Assembly (NCBI GenBank): GCA_032718475.1
Contig: JAUCBJ010006761.1
Coordinates: 1-60,207 of the forward strand
Direction of reading: 5' to 3'
Length of the DNA stretch: 60,207 nucleotides
Source of the DNA: Nemertoderma westbladi
Taxonomy: Eukaryota; Xenacoelomorpha; Nemertodermatida; Nemertodermatidae
Shown: positions 11,862 through 23,161 of the stretch, piece after piece
How positions within the stretch are numbered: the stretch's first letter is position 1
How the letters are laid out: every line of letters begins with the position of its first letter
The notes under the pieces: model-generated
What the model saw: only the letters and a program-made list of their open reading frames with translations
The model's database searches: none
What the model was told of the DNA's origin: nothing
Translations under genes and position numbers: made by a program

Positions 11862-14800
11862 TCATTCCCGAGTTAGAGAATTCTTCCACACACGTCTACC
11901 GTTGTGACTTTGAAACATTGCGTTCCCTCCAGTCGGCTTTACAGTTCGCAGGGCACCGAGCTGATGACGACTAATGTTGCGTGGTAGAGCGTAGATCGTC
12001 CAAACAACAACCTCATTGTACCCTGGTGTCGTTAACGAACCGTTGTACCTGTAAGAAGAGTTGAGAAGGACACTGAACAAGAGGGAGAAACCATTGTGAC
12101 TATGAGGGGAATAGATAAGATGGTGAGAGGAAATGATTGTTTATGGAATGGTCCACATTTATTGTCAACCATATAAAATAAAATGTTGGTGAAATGGCAT
12201 TTAAGGAAAAAAAGTACATTAGTTGTCTTCGGGCGTTAGGCCAGAAATTAGTCACAAAGTCTGACGACTTATTTCCAGTGCTGTCCCCCTTGAACTATTC
12301 TCCCCCGAGGAAACTCCAGTACTCATTCAGGTACCACATGAGGATGCAAGTAGAGAGATACGCCCTGGCTGGTCCCTTCAGAACTTTCGGTACCGAAACG
12401 AACTGCCCTGGACCCCATGCGGTGATAGAACCGACGATATCCGTAGAGATGTGAATTCAATGCAACCAACAAGGTGTGGACATAATGGACTAGGTACTAG
12501 AGTTGGGTGTGTCGTGTCTCTATGCCTACCTGTAGTAATGTTGGTTGTGGTGTATCTCTATTCCTACCTGTAGTAATGTTGGTTGTGGTGTATCTCTATT
12601 CCTACCTGTAGTAATGTTGGTTGTGGTGTATCTCTATTCCTACCTGTAGTAATGTTGGTTGTGGTGTGTCTCTAGCAATCGTTGAAGATTAACCTTTTTC
12701 CCGAGTTTAACCTTAGAATTTTCACTTTTCAGTTCCTCAGCTTTATCGAGAATGGCAGCAATAACCTCATGGCCACGCCCCTTCTCTTCCTATATGTGTG
12801 ATAATAAATTTAAACATCAAATTTCAAAACATCAATAAATTGAAACATAACAATTTTCTCACTAATATAGAAATTAGTGTATATTAATTATAAAGCCTTA
12901 GAGCTGATTTGTATTTCAAATTATAATAATTGTATTAATTTTTTCTATGCAAGGCCCCGTGATAATAATATTTTAAATATTAGTAAAGATAATGAGAGTT
13001 CGCACCTTAAGCAGGAATGCTATTACAGCCATACCATCGGGTGTAGTTAATGCTTCCTTTAGTGGTAGACCCTGTACTTTACAGACTATGTGCAGCTCAG
13101 CTGCGTACTTGGCACCATTGATTGCGTGTTCCGAGCCATCTTCCGAGGTTGACCCCCAGTGGATGTGGACATTATGTATCTCGTAGTTACCGCTACCGGG
13201 TAGACTACCGCCCGTAACTCGGGGGAGATCAACATCCTCTCTGAACGACAGCTGGGATATGAAAATATAATGAGAATATTAGTCAGCGATATGTGGTTAA
13301 GACAACTGTAGGTCAGAATGAAATATGTTGAAAGGGTGCAGCAGCTACTACAGTAGTACTACGTACAGTATAATCGGCCTGCTGCATTGAAGCTGCCCAT
13401 TGAGATGCTATGGTGGCTTAACAAAAATATTTTGCCACCGCCATGCAATCCATAAATGGCATGCCACAATCAGCAGCGTGAATTAAGAATGCTGTGCCGG
13501 CTTATCAACAAAGTTGCACCGCCACAACTCGTTATCCCCCATGACTTTCGCGAGATTAACCGCATCTTCAAGGGCAGTGTCCTACAATATAAGAGGCGTC
13601 TCAAGAAAGTCATGGCTGTCTACCATGCTGATTTTCTCAATGGGGCTGCCACAGCACAATATTATGCACAGGCTGGTCTTTACGGCGAAACCAATGTCCT
13701 GCAAAGCGGAGGCGGCTTTGTGCAGTGGTTACAGACCTTTGAGCTACGGAAAGTCGCGTTACGGCGGGGTTGCCGCTAATAAAACTCTCCCAAAAAAACG
13801 CGACAAGATTACATTTTTACAATTTGAGTGCTACTCAGGTACATTGTGACCATTTCACCCACAACTGTCCCTTAATACACATGAAACACGTCGCTTCACT
13901 TATTGTCTGTGTGAAACCGCAGTGTAACCCGGATAGGGATTGGGTTGGCGAATTAATATATCGTCTCAATGTTAAATTATCAATTAAGGGAAAGGAGCAG
14001 GTTACAGTAACAGTAGCATGTTATTCTAACCAAAACAATAAACTAAAGTCAATAGAACATGGTACAGTTTTATCATTTTTGAGAGTAATCAGAAGTTATT
14101 TGTGTCGATTTTCCCCTGGAGAGGGATGAATTTTGAATTCGTCGAAAGTAGCCCCCTCCTCACCCTATATCTGATCTTTCAACTTACATGCGCTATACTT
14201 ACTTACTTACTTTATTCCAAAATTGTAACATTACTCAACGCTGTTAGTATTAACAGCGGGTTGTTATTTAGCACTTTACAACTTTAGAGGACATTACAGT
14301 ATTGTATTGGCCTTTACATCTATAGTAGTACTGTAATAGTGTACTAATAGTGTAAAATTTGTATATTATTATGTTATTAATGTCCCATTAACGTGACTTT
14401 ACATCACGCCGTCATGGTTACCACATAAACAACAGTTGGTATTTATTATTAATGCCAGACAGCCAGATAGGCCTACTGCATTACCTACCGGTAGCTATTA
14501 ATAATCAGTAGCTATAAACTATTAACTGGCTCCAAACGCCACCATAAATATAAGCTAACTCATTTATAACATAATATGTCATTTTTACATTTACTGTATT
14601 TATACAGCAACTAATAATTTAAATTGTGCAGTTTCTATCACTTATAATATATATACAATCATTTAGTAATGTTACAATTTTGGAATAAAACTATACATGC
14701 ACTGCGGCAAAGTACTTTACATTGTTCTGATCCTCGTGGCTTTAATTTCACTGACTCACTACGTTTGTTCGTGTAACAAAGCCACTCGTATCGTCACACT

Positions 14801-15115
14801 GTAAAGTGCTACTTTATACACAAGTATGTAAATAGTTATTACATGCACAAAAGGTTAGTGTTTAGCCAGGCTGGGAAAAATAAAAAAAAATTGTTGAAAG
14901 ATTCCTGTATTTTGTCTGAACATTTATAGCGAACTCACTTCTATACTGCGACCATTGTTCCGCACAAATGTTCCATCTTTGGTGGCTATAACAGGGAACT
15001 GGAACGGATGCAATGTACTGTAATGCCAATCGGTAATGTTGATGGGAGATTGAGACTTCCCCTCACCGAACGCAATCTCTCTGACTTCTTCTGTTTGAGA
15101 TTGTTCTGCACCCAT
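11862..15115 (-). CDS. Alpha-carbonic anhydrase, four exons
   Basis: Zinc enzyme interconverting CO2 and bicarbonate. I assembled it from four minus-strand exons: 15115-14939 (donor GTGAGT, phase 0), 13251-13006 (phase 0), 12789-12644 (donor GTAGGA, phase 2) and 12048-11862 with TGA. The acceptors are CCCAG, TATAG and TTACAG. All three junctions agree in phase and give 251 residues, near the ~260 typical of cytosolic members. Family landmarks appear in order: GKSQSPINI (about 19-27), NNG (53-55), HIHWG with zinc ligands His88 and His90, GSEH with the gatekeeper Glu100, AELH with His113, and YYRYNGSLTTP with the catalytic Thr formed exactly across the last junction. The proton-shuttle His of NNGH is Arg56 here. 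The N-terminal ~15 residues (the HWGY..GP..W part) are missing, so an upstream exon may exist; the ATG used is the first in frame. No signal peptide is seen in this model. Confidence 0.88.
12080..12640. other. Intron 3 of carbonic anhydrase
   Basis: Apart from the 38-bp repeat it holds an 86-codon plus-strand open frame (12194-12454) without recognisable similarity. I do not call it a gene. Confidence 0.4.
12517..12670 (-). repeat. 38-bp tandem repeat over a splice donor
   Basis: Four or so copies of a 38-bp unit begin in the last bases of carbonic anhydrase exon 3 and run into the intron. Each unit, read on the minus strand, contains CATTACTACAG/GTAGGA, so the 5' splice site is copied with every unit. 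The first copy in transcript order (12644/12643) gives the correct phase for exon 4. Because 38 is not a multiple of 3, use of later copies would change frame, and an in-frame TAG follows the first donor. Confidence 0.85.
13948..14156 (+). mobile_element. Diverged G-tailed MITE copy (M4)
   Basis: Sequence from GGCGAATTAATAT through GGAAAGGAGCAGGTTACAGT to CCCCTGGAGAGGGATGAATT matches the MITE copies at 23431, 30041 and 30455, with more differences and without perfect GGGGGGAACTGGACGCAA ends. It lies in intron 1 of the carbonic anhydrase gene. Confidence 0.7.
14710..14813. mobile_element. Small imperfect hairpin element
   Basis: Left arm GTACTTTACA..CTCGTGGCTTT pairs with right arm AAAGCCACTCG..TGTAAAGTGC around a short loop. 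Likely a mini-MITE in intron 1 of the carbonic anhydrase gene. No clear target duplication. Confidence 0.45.
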
Positions 15116-15816
15116 TACCGGTAATAAGGAACCTGGCTTATTATTTGCTTAGATACAATAAATACCTGTTTAACAGTGTTAATACTGTTTACCAGAAGTA
15201 GACCTACAGTCCTACAGAACGGTAATAAGTCAACAAGACTTGCGGTTTTTTGTCATTGCATAGTTAATAAGAAAACGCACATAAGGTTTTATTGAAATAT
15301 TTGTCTTTTGACTTGCGGTTTTTTACTATTAGCAGAAAAGGCGCGAAATTCAAAATTGAAATTTCACCAAAGTGACTTGCGGTGTTTTATCCTCAAGTGG
15401 CTGAGCAGAATTTAATGAGGATTTCAAATCTGAAAACGTCTTGGCGAGATCTGTTTGTATTAATTACCAGAAGAAGCCCCGATGGGAGAAAGAAAGCTTG
15501 TAATTGAACTGTTGTTAATAATTCCATTAGTCACCTCAGCCTGAGGTGAACCCGCCATCCTACACTAACTTTTAGTATGATAATTCCTTCTTAAGTGCTT
15601 TAAGGAAGATCGCTTTTAGTTTTCGAGTTATCACTGTCTCTCCATGTCTGCCGGTCTGACCGTCAAAATGTAAGTTTATCGACAGACAGCCAGAGCCAGA
15701 CCAAAAGTCAGACAGTCTATATTGTACCGAACATAAAAATTGATATTGGAAATTACCGTAAATCGCGGACTTCGAAAACCACCATAATGAAAATTATAGC
15801 TCTGTGGTGTGCTTCC
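15116..15816. other. Non-coding between carbonic anhydrase and piggyBac
   Basis: GACTTGCGGT followed by TTTT occurs three times (about 15238, 15310, 15374). The region upstream of the carbonic anhydrase ATG would contain its promoter or a missing 5' exon; no specific site can be named. Nothing else seen. Confidence 0.5.
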
Positions 15817-15924
15817 TTAACCCTTTGAGGACTGCGGGACTCCGGAGTCCCAAACACAAAAGCTAAGCTCCTGAAGTTTACTTTTGCACTTTGGACGAAA
15901 TATTTGTTTTAGTGGACTAATTAT

Positions 15925-16186
15925 TGAATGGGAGAATCTTTTAGGCTAGTTAAGCCAGGGAATGCCTGTTCACCACCATGGGTGATCTTCCACAGTAAAC
16001 CCTTCCACTCTGTTTCCCAAGTTGCCTTGGTTCCCATTTATCGACCACTGAAGGATGAAAGCCGGGGTTGGGCTAGGCTGCAGCATTTAAAGCACTGTGC
16101 CCAAACAGTGCTGCTCCATTTAGGGATCGAACCCGGGCTCCCTATTCGGAAGCACAGTAATGTCACCACTAGACCAAGCTGCTGCT
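15925..16186 (-). mobile_element. tRNA-derived SINE inside piggyBac
   Basis: This 262-bp insertion is flanked by a perfect 12-bp duplication TGGACTAATTAT (15913-15924 and 16187-16198), as made by L1-type retrotransposition. On the minus strand it has a pol III promoter: A box TGGTCTAGTGGT (16176-16165) and B box GGTTCGATCCC (16133-16123). The tRNA-like head is followed by an unrelated body. It inserted after the piggyBac element arrived. No protein is encoded. Confidence 0.88.
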
Positions 16187-16446
16187 TGGACTAATTATAG
16201 ATGAGAGCAACTCATCCCAGCGAAATTTCACAAATTTAATTATTTGTTAAGTTTTTATATAATCTCAAATTTGAAAAATATTTTTTTTACTTTGACAATG
16301 TTTGGAGAACTGTAGTTCTGAGTCAATGAGTCATTAAGTGCAGTAATAACTGAAATTAAATAGACACACCTTCCCTTTATTCAAAACAACTAACAACATT
16401 TGTATACATATTACAGGGAAAAAATACCAGTTGTTTCCGTTTGCGG

Positions 16447-16475
16447 GATCTGGGAGTCCCGCTGTCCTTAAGTAA
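16447..16475. repeat. Internal inverted repeat of piggyBac, left
   Basis: GGGATCTGGGAGTCCCGC..GTCCTTAAG, the partner of the right-hand copy at 20851-20878 in inverted orientation. Probably a transposase binding site, by analogy with other piggyBac elements that have sub-terminal repeats. Confidence 0.65.
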
Positions 16476-16806
16476 CTTTTTTATCAAATGAGCTGAAATA
16501 ACAGGACTTCTGTCAGTCTGATGCCTGTCGAACACCGGACAGTGTTTTCACGGTATCGGCGACGATTGGCTGCTTTTAATGGCCCTTACAGATACATTGT
16601 CTACAAATTTAACCTACCGGTTCATTTTAGGTGGTTCGTTTTCTCAATCATATTTACCGGTCACTGCTATCAGCTGTTTAACAGTCAGGCCTATTTCAGT
16701 ATTTATAGTGATGAATTTCAATTAGCTACTTGCTAGTACTGCTGTACTGTACTAGCCAAACAGCCTAACCAGGGCTGAGGGCTGCTAAGTAGGGCCGGGC
16801 TGGCTG

Positions 16807-17607
16807 TAGGGCTCGATCGGAGTTGGGATTTGGCCGGAGCCGGAGCAGGAGCCGGAGTTGGACAATTTGGCCGGAGCCGGAGCAGGAGCCGGAGTTTTTC
16901 AAAAATTTTAAAAATTTAATTATTTATTTAAAAAAAAATAAAGTATGGTTATCGTTTGCCAATCGCTCATAATCAATCATACTGTAGGTCTAATTAATTT
17001 CATAATTTATAGATTTACGAATTTTCAATTTAAAATTTAAGTAATTAATTTATCACGGACAGACGGCCTGACGCTGACTGCGACGGCCTGACCTGATGCT
17101 GACGGCGACGGCCTGACGCTGACGGCTAAAAATTACCTACAGTACCTAACTCGCTAACTGTCTAACTGTGGTAGAGGTGTGTACTGTGGGTAGCCTACCG
17201 TACGTGTCAGCGTGTACCAGTACTGCAGTACAGTATGCTGGCATGACAGCAGTAAATGGCTGCAGTGGTACAGTCTGACAGTGTACAATCATATCATTTA
17301 CAATTTTTTAAAGTAGGGCCTATCTGTAATAGTCTGCTAGTCAGCCACCTGGCCAGTACCAGTACTACAGTACAGTCAGTCATTGACTTTAAGTAAATAC
17401 TGCAGTATTATCAGATTATACTTGATATTGAAGCTGTATTACAGTACTTATAGTGTTAAATAATTGTTCAGATTAGAATACGCACGAAATATAATACTTT
17501 ATTAAAAAATTAACTCCGGCAATATTTTTACCGGAGCCGGAGCAGGAGCCGGAGGTGCCAAAATGGCCGGAGCCGGAGCCGGAGGCCGGAGCTCCGATCG
17601 AGCCCTA
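16807..17607. mobile_element. hAT MITE, 801 bp, inside piggyBac
   Basis: Ends are TAGGGCTCGATCGGAG and CTCCGATCGAGCCCTA (16-bp perfect inverted repeats) with the 8-bp duplication GCTGGCTG at 16799-16806 and 17608-17615. TAGGG ends plus 8-bp duplications are typical of hAT. The interior has GGAGCCGGAGCAGGAGCC-type repeats near both ends in direct orientation and a short CGGCCTGACGCTGA tandem (about 17052-17124). No transposase ORF, so it must be mobilised in trans. Confidence 0.9.
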
Positions 17608-17784
17608 GCTGGCTGTAGGTAATAATTTGGCCCAACTATTAGTAACTTAATATTATAGCAAGGCCTATATTCTATTCATACAGGACATACGTTAGCAGCC
17701 TACTACCGGGAGGGCCTCCACCTGTACTGTACCGGTACTGCTGTACTGTAGGTATGTGTACAGTAGTACTGACGCAGTGTTCTG

Positions 17785-17890
17785 TAACCTGCTCCTTTCC
17801 CTCAATTGGTTAAGTGGCCGTTTATTGTTTTGGTTAGACTGTTAAAAAAGCCTGCCTCTATAACCTGCTCCTTTCCCTCAATTGGTTTAT
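17785..17890 (-). repeat. Tandem fragments of the G-tailed MITE
   Basis: TAACCTGCTCCTTTCCCTCAATTGG occurs twice about 70 bp apart with TTTATTGTTTTGGTTA between. This is the core of the MITE at 30455 in the same orientation. A related diverged stretch is at 22738-22925. Confidence 0.55.
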
Positions 17891-18241
17891 GATGTGTGTT
17901 ACTCAGTTACTTATATTAGGCCTACAGCTGTACAGTATTACTGTATCATGTGGAGGCCCCCAAACGCTGTTAATCCCACCACCGGTATTAATTACATGGT
18001 TTGGTTACCATCAGACTGTACCTGCAACCTGTATCCTCTGATCCTGGTATCTGAGTTGAGTGGGGGTACCTACAACCTAGGCCTATATACATTGATACTG
18101 TAGGCCTACATACAATTGACAATTATTTAGTTATATGTTTGGCAATATCTCAATACGGCATTACAGAAACATTCGCTTCAAATATTACAGCATTACTGGT
18201 ACCGGTACTGTGTTTATCTGTCTGTATAATCTGATAATATT

Positions 18242-20364
18242 ATGGAATCTACCGGTACTCCCAGTTCTGGCTCAAAAATTCGAAAGTTTGTGAAACCCAT
18301 ATCTGTCAGTGGAAACAATGTTTATTCCATTCTCGATTGTATTGATAGTGATGAGGAAGATGATGTAGAAAATCTTTTAAATGATTCTGATACTGAATTT
18401 TTTCATTTTGACGGTTTTGACTTCGAGAGTGAGAGTGCTCATAATTTAGAAACATTAGAACATCCTTCTTGTGCACCTGGTTTAGAGGCCGTAATTCGGA
18501 ACACTGAACAAGTAGATAGATCTACTACTGATTCTGAAATGATTGAAACGGGAGGCCTAGGTCTATCATCTAAAGTCTCGACTTCTAGTGAGAGTAGTAG
18601 GCCTATTGAGCCTAGTGCGAAATCAAACTGTGTAGTACCTGTAGAACGCAAACAATATCCAGTCCGCAAACGAGTTCGGATAGTTGATATTTTGAATAGG
18701 GGTAGGCCTAAGGAAAAATCGAAGGTAGCAAAGAAAGTCCCCCAGGCACCTGTTAGTGTACCAGATCTGGCGGAACAGCAGCAGGCCGAGTTTTCCCCTC
18801 AAGAACCTGTAATTGTCAGGAATAAGCCTATTCCATCGAAGAACAGATCATCAAAGTCAACAGGGAATACTTTTGATAAGCCTAGGCCTATAGAATGGAA
18901 ACGGAGATATGGCCCTAATCCTAAGTTACCTTGTATTTATGATGGTTTCCCTAGTATAGTGGGACCTTTATCTGATCTTGATGTCTTCAAAGCAGTTACC
19001 AATTGGGATTCTCTCTTACTCATGACTTGCACACAATCAAATGAGTATGCCTTGCAGAACGGGAGGCAATTTGTTGTTACCCCAGATGAGCTCAGTGCCT
19101 TTTTTGGAATAAACTTTGTAATGTCAATTGTGAAACTTCCCAGTCTCAAAGATTACTGGTCAACTTCTCGTGTCATGAGCCAGCCAATAATCTCTAGTAC
19201 CATGACAAGGGCAAGGTTTCTGGATATTTTACAAAATCTACATGTTTCCGACAATAAGCTTGCACTTCCTCGTGACCATCCCAATTGTGACCGAGCTGCT
19301 AAGATCCGTCCCTTGATAGACCACCTCAATGCTTCCTTCAAATCTGTCAAGCAACCTGCTCCCCATCAAGCTGTTGATGAACACATGGTTAAGTATAAAG
19401 GCCACCAAATCATGAAACAATTTGTAAAAGGAAAGCCTATTCGGTATGGGTTCAAGTTATGGTTTAGATGTGCTTCTAAAACTGGCTTTGTTGAGAAACT
19501 AGACATCTATGTTGGAAAGAAGAATTCTGGACCAGAGATTGGTTTAGGTGAGTCTGTTGTACTTGATTTGGTGGATGATTTGAAAGACAGCTTTGTGACA
19601 ATTGCCTCAGATAACTTCTTCACTAGTCCTAATCTTGTCCAAAAATTAACTGAAATGAACTTGTACTCAGTAGGTACTTGTCGAGTAAACCGCAAACAAT
19701 TTCCTGTTGATATGCTCAAAGATGACAAGGAAATGAAGAGAGGAGACATTGATTGGCGTTGCTCAGGATCACTCGTTGCCACCAAGTGGGTTGATAATCG
19801 TTCTGTTTATATGTTGGATAATTTCATCAATCCTAGAGAAACTGTAGTTGTAAAGAGGCGCCAAGCTGGGACTACTGATAAGCTGTCCATTCAGTGCCCA
19901 AAATCAGTCCAAGTCTACAACAAACTCATGGGTGGAGTAGATCTATGTGATCAAATGAAGGCCAGCTACGAGTTAGATCGAAAGTCCAGGTTTCGGTTTT
20001 ATTTACGATTAATATTTGATCTATTGGATGTCAGTGTTGTTAATTCCTTCCGACTCCAGGAACAACTAACCGGTGAGAAGTCCCGACTGCTAGATTATAA
20101 ACTTAATCTCGCACAGTGTCTAATTGGAAACTTCTGCAGCCGTACTAGGGAAGCTCCCACCAATTACCGCAAGAAGATTCTTCCACCAATTGTTTCTAAT
20201 GCTCTGAATGCCCACATGCCTCAGCTAGATGATGGGCGAGGCAGATGTGCCCAGTGTGCTAAGCAGATAATAGATCATATATTAGATGTAAAGCCTGTCA
20301 AGTACATCTTTGCATTGTATCTGGAATCAATGCTCGCAATTGCTTCGAAGAGTACCATAATTAG
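18242..20364 (+). CDS. piggyBac transposase, C-terminal frameshift
   Basis: Cut-and-paste transposase of the DDE_Tnp_1_7 family. The acidic, low-complexity N-terminus (1-130) and a basic stretch (about 140-165) precede the catalytic domain. Catalytic aspartates fit the family spacing: Asp379 (VDEHMVKYKG), Asp457 (ASDNFFTS, 78 residues later, as in classic piggyBac) and Asp567 with Asp570 (GGVDLCDQM). The open frame runs 712 codons to 20380. However, the cysteine-rich zinc-binding tail is in another frame: CAQC is read in frame, while CKAC, HLC and NCF..YH lie at 20287-20361 one frame away, ending at TAG 20362-20364. A one-base loss near 20260-20287 explains this. The core is intact, but the DNA-binding tail is lost from the straight translation. 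Start: first ATG, 7 codons before a Ser/Gly-rich segment. Confidence 0.92.
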
Positions 20365-20850
20365 TCTAAACTTTAATTAATTAATAATTTCATAATTAGT
20401 CTGCAATAATTGTTACATTGGTACCCAGTACCTGTATATAATAGTTCTTAGTGGGAATTTCCAGTTATAAATAATTTTCATAATTTCATTCTTTTTTGTA
20501 ATTTTCTCAGTAGCCTTTATTGTTTATATGCCTGCCTGTGCTAAACTTAGTTTAATTATTAATAGTTGTTACTTTGATATATATAATGGCCCTACTCTAG
20601 CTTGCATTTCCACTTTCCAGTTAATAAAAATTTTAGTTATTTTCGCAATTTTTCATTTTTTTCATTTTTTTTAGAAATTTCTGCTATTTTTCAGAATTTC
20701 CGGGAATTCCTAAAACTCTTGGACCTTCTTCTTGGCACGTTTAGGTGTACACATATACTGCCAGCTAATTTGGACTGGCCAGTTCATCATAATTTCCAAC
20801 AATTTATACCTTTTCATTGATTTTATTGAAAAATGCCCAGGTTCACCTTA

Positions 20851-20878
20851 AGGACCATAGGGACTCCGGGATCCCGGC
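20851..20878. repeat. Internal inverted repeat of piggyBac, right
   Basis: CTTAAGGACCATAGGGACTC followed by CGGGATCCC is the inverted counterpart of 16447-16475. It sits 130 bp inside the right end. Confidence 0.65.
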
Positions 20879-21011
20879 TCAGATTTCTATGAAGGCATTG
20901 AAATTTTTCAAAGTCCTTTTGTTTTTATGTTTTTATATCGGCCTTGACCCCAAATATTCACTTGAATCAAATGTGGCACTTCTGGAACACTTGTGGTCCT
21001 CAAAGGGTTAA

Positions 21012-23090
21012 AGGGAAATGTGTGGGTGAACTAGTTAATAATATCTTTTAATATATTATAAATTAATTAATAACATATTAGTAATAAATTAATAATACCT
21101 TAATGAATAATTTATTTTTGGAGAACAATATTTATTGCTATAATATATTAATATTTTAATATTATACAATATTATTTATTTATTGCGGAACTGCTATTCA
21201 TTTTTAGAAAATCAAAAAGTAATTGGGACATTAAAACAATGATATTTGGCTAAATTATATATTATTTGGGTTATTCGAATTATTTTGTTATTAAAATATT
21301 TATAGCATGGGAAATTTCAGTATAAAATAATATATTCAGAGGGTATATTTTATTTATATTGGGTATGAAAATCATTAACATTTGGGGCAATAATTATGGT
21401 ACAAAATGAATATATTATTTGGTGCAAAAAGTATAAAAAACTGGGAAGCGTTTTAGTTGATATTTAGAATGAATTTTTTGGATCAAACTTAAACAAAAAC
21501 CCAGTAAGGTTTAATATATCTAAAATTCCACCGTGAATTGAAAACTTAAAATGAATAAATTTTACAATATAAATATACGTTTTTATTATGAGATATATTG
21601 ACGTCGTACAAGTTGGCTCGCACGATGTAATTGTAATTTGAAAAGTGCAATATAAATTTTTTACACTACTACAGTCTAATCACTAATGATTTTCACTAAA
21701 AGCGGAACCTACTGTTGTACTACTGTACAGTAAGCCTACCTTGCAGACTTATGTAGTATAAGAAAGGCCGGATGCCGATGCAAAGGACAACGTATATAAT
21801 TTTTCAATCAAATGACAGAGATGTTGTTATTTGATCCAACCATGTATAAAGGCCTGAGGGAATCACGGTCTGATGAACATATGTTTATGGCTATTTATAG
21901 CTGATTTACAGTAGTTTCCTGAACTACTGTATGTATGGGAACTGTTGCAATGTAACAGGTTACTGCGTAACATTCAAAAGTCATTAAAAAACACTTATCT
22001 ACTGAAATCCAATTTCCGACTACACAGTGGCTTCGTGGGTGACATATCCGAAAAGACCAGACCTTTTTTTAATAATAATAATATAATTATTTATAAAGCG
22101 CGAAAATTATATAGGGGTTGTCCTCTACAGAAACTACTGTAGTATGAAATTATGAATGTAAAGTATCCTTGTATGTACATATAAGTAAGTAAATTATGTA
22201 ACCTATCAAGGGTACGGCTCCACATATAGTTGGTAAAATATTACGTAACATTACATAATAAAATCTCAGCAAATAAAATAACAATTTTCGGGACATGGGT
22301 TAAAAATTAGAATGACAAAATGAGATTGCACCAAATTATGGGTGCGGTAGTTACAGTAATTAAAATTAATACTACAGAATAAAACGAGAAAAAACGACGA
22401 CTATAATAAAGTTATAATATGATAGTTCTTGGATATTTATGAAATTAAAGATGTGAAAAGTAATTAATTATGAAGTAACTAAAAAACAGTAAATGTAAAA
22501 TATACTGTAGTTCGGTAGTCATTTAGTTAAAAATGTTAAGTTCAGTTTATTGTAAAAAGTTTGGAGATATCAATGTGAGACATAAAGCTACATAGCCTAT
22601 AAAGTATTATATTAAAGTACGCGAATATACCTTTCATTGATACTGTGTTACAGTATATACTGTGTTACAGTATAAACTGTCGTAAATGACAGAATGATGG
22701 TACTTAATTAACTAATTCAGAATTTTATTACTGTAAATCGTTTATTGTTGTGGTTAGTAAAGTCAGACTCAGTCTGATCCTTTCCATCAATTGAACGGCT
22801 TTTTGCTTCCGCATATTATTATGTCCGCCTCTGTAACCTGGATGTTTCCTTCAATTATAGTAACCGGATCGTTTTTTGTTTGGTTAGAAAATCCCGCCCC
22901 TGTAACCTGATCCTTTCCCCGTTAATTTCCGTCAAACGTTAACATTGACGGGTATGTATTTGAAAGAGGTTTTTGCTATTGGGCGCCGCGCCATACAACA
23001 ATTTAATATTTTGATATGGGGAGAGTTCTATAAATTTTCATTTGCTGCAATTTGGTCAAAGGACGTAATTGAAGCATCCTCGTTAAGTAA
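21012..23090. other. Gene-free AT-rich stretch
   Basis: No convincing ORF, RNA gene or transposon with defined ends. Includes very AT-rich sequence (21035-21480), a direct repeat CTGTGTTACAGTATA (about 22644-22675), and diverged pieces of the G-tailed MITE (22738-22925). Confidence 0.6.
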
Positions 23091-23093
23091 GAT

Positions 23094-23161
23094 CAAGGAC
23101 TTCTAGAACATAGTATATATTCATAGAACATAGAATGTTTACTATGTTCTAGAAGTCCTTG
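23094..23161. repeat. Perfect 22-bp-stem hairpin with 7-bp flanking repeat
   Basis: CAAGGACTTCTAGAACATAG.. at 23094-23115 pairs perfectly with 23140-23161 around a 24-nt loop. GTAAGAT stands on both sides (23087-23093, 23162-23168), so this may be a minimal transposon of 68 bp. Confidence 0.75.

Larger units (their letters stand above)
15821..21007 (+). mobile_element. piggyBac transposon, 5.19 kb, TTAA-flanked
   Basis: The element starts CCCTTTGAGGAC right after TTAA (15817-15820) and ends GTCCTCAAAGGG right before TTAA (21008-21011). TTAA targets and CCC-starting ends are diagnostic of piggyBac. The 12-bp terminal repeats are exact. Internal (sub-terminal) inverted repeats built on GGGACTCC also exist: a perfect 16-bp palindrome at 15836-15851, and a longer pair at about 16447-16475 and 20851-20878. 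It encodes one transposase (18242-20364). Two later insertions, a SINE (15925-16186) and a hAT MITE (16807-17607), inflate the left arm. Without them and their duplications the element would be about 4.1 kb. Confidence 0.93.

Noticed and set aside
12194-12454. 86-codon plus-strand frame
   Set aside because: Sits in carbonic anhydrase intron 3, no family features; I could not support it on either strand.
13456-14287. Overlapping open frames of 61-119 codons
   Set aside because: Two frames overlap, one runs into a MITE copy, and none has recognisable motifs. They lie in a carbonic anhydrase intron.
16120-16186. A tRNA gene inside the piggyBac element
   Set aside because: It is the head of a SINE with target duplications and a non-tRNA body.
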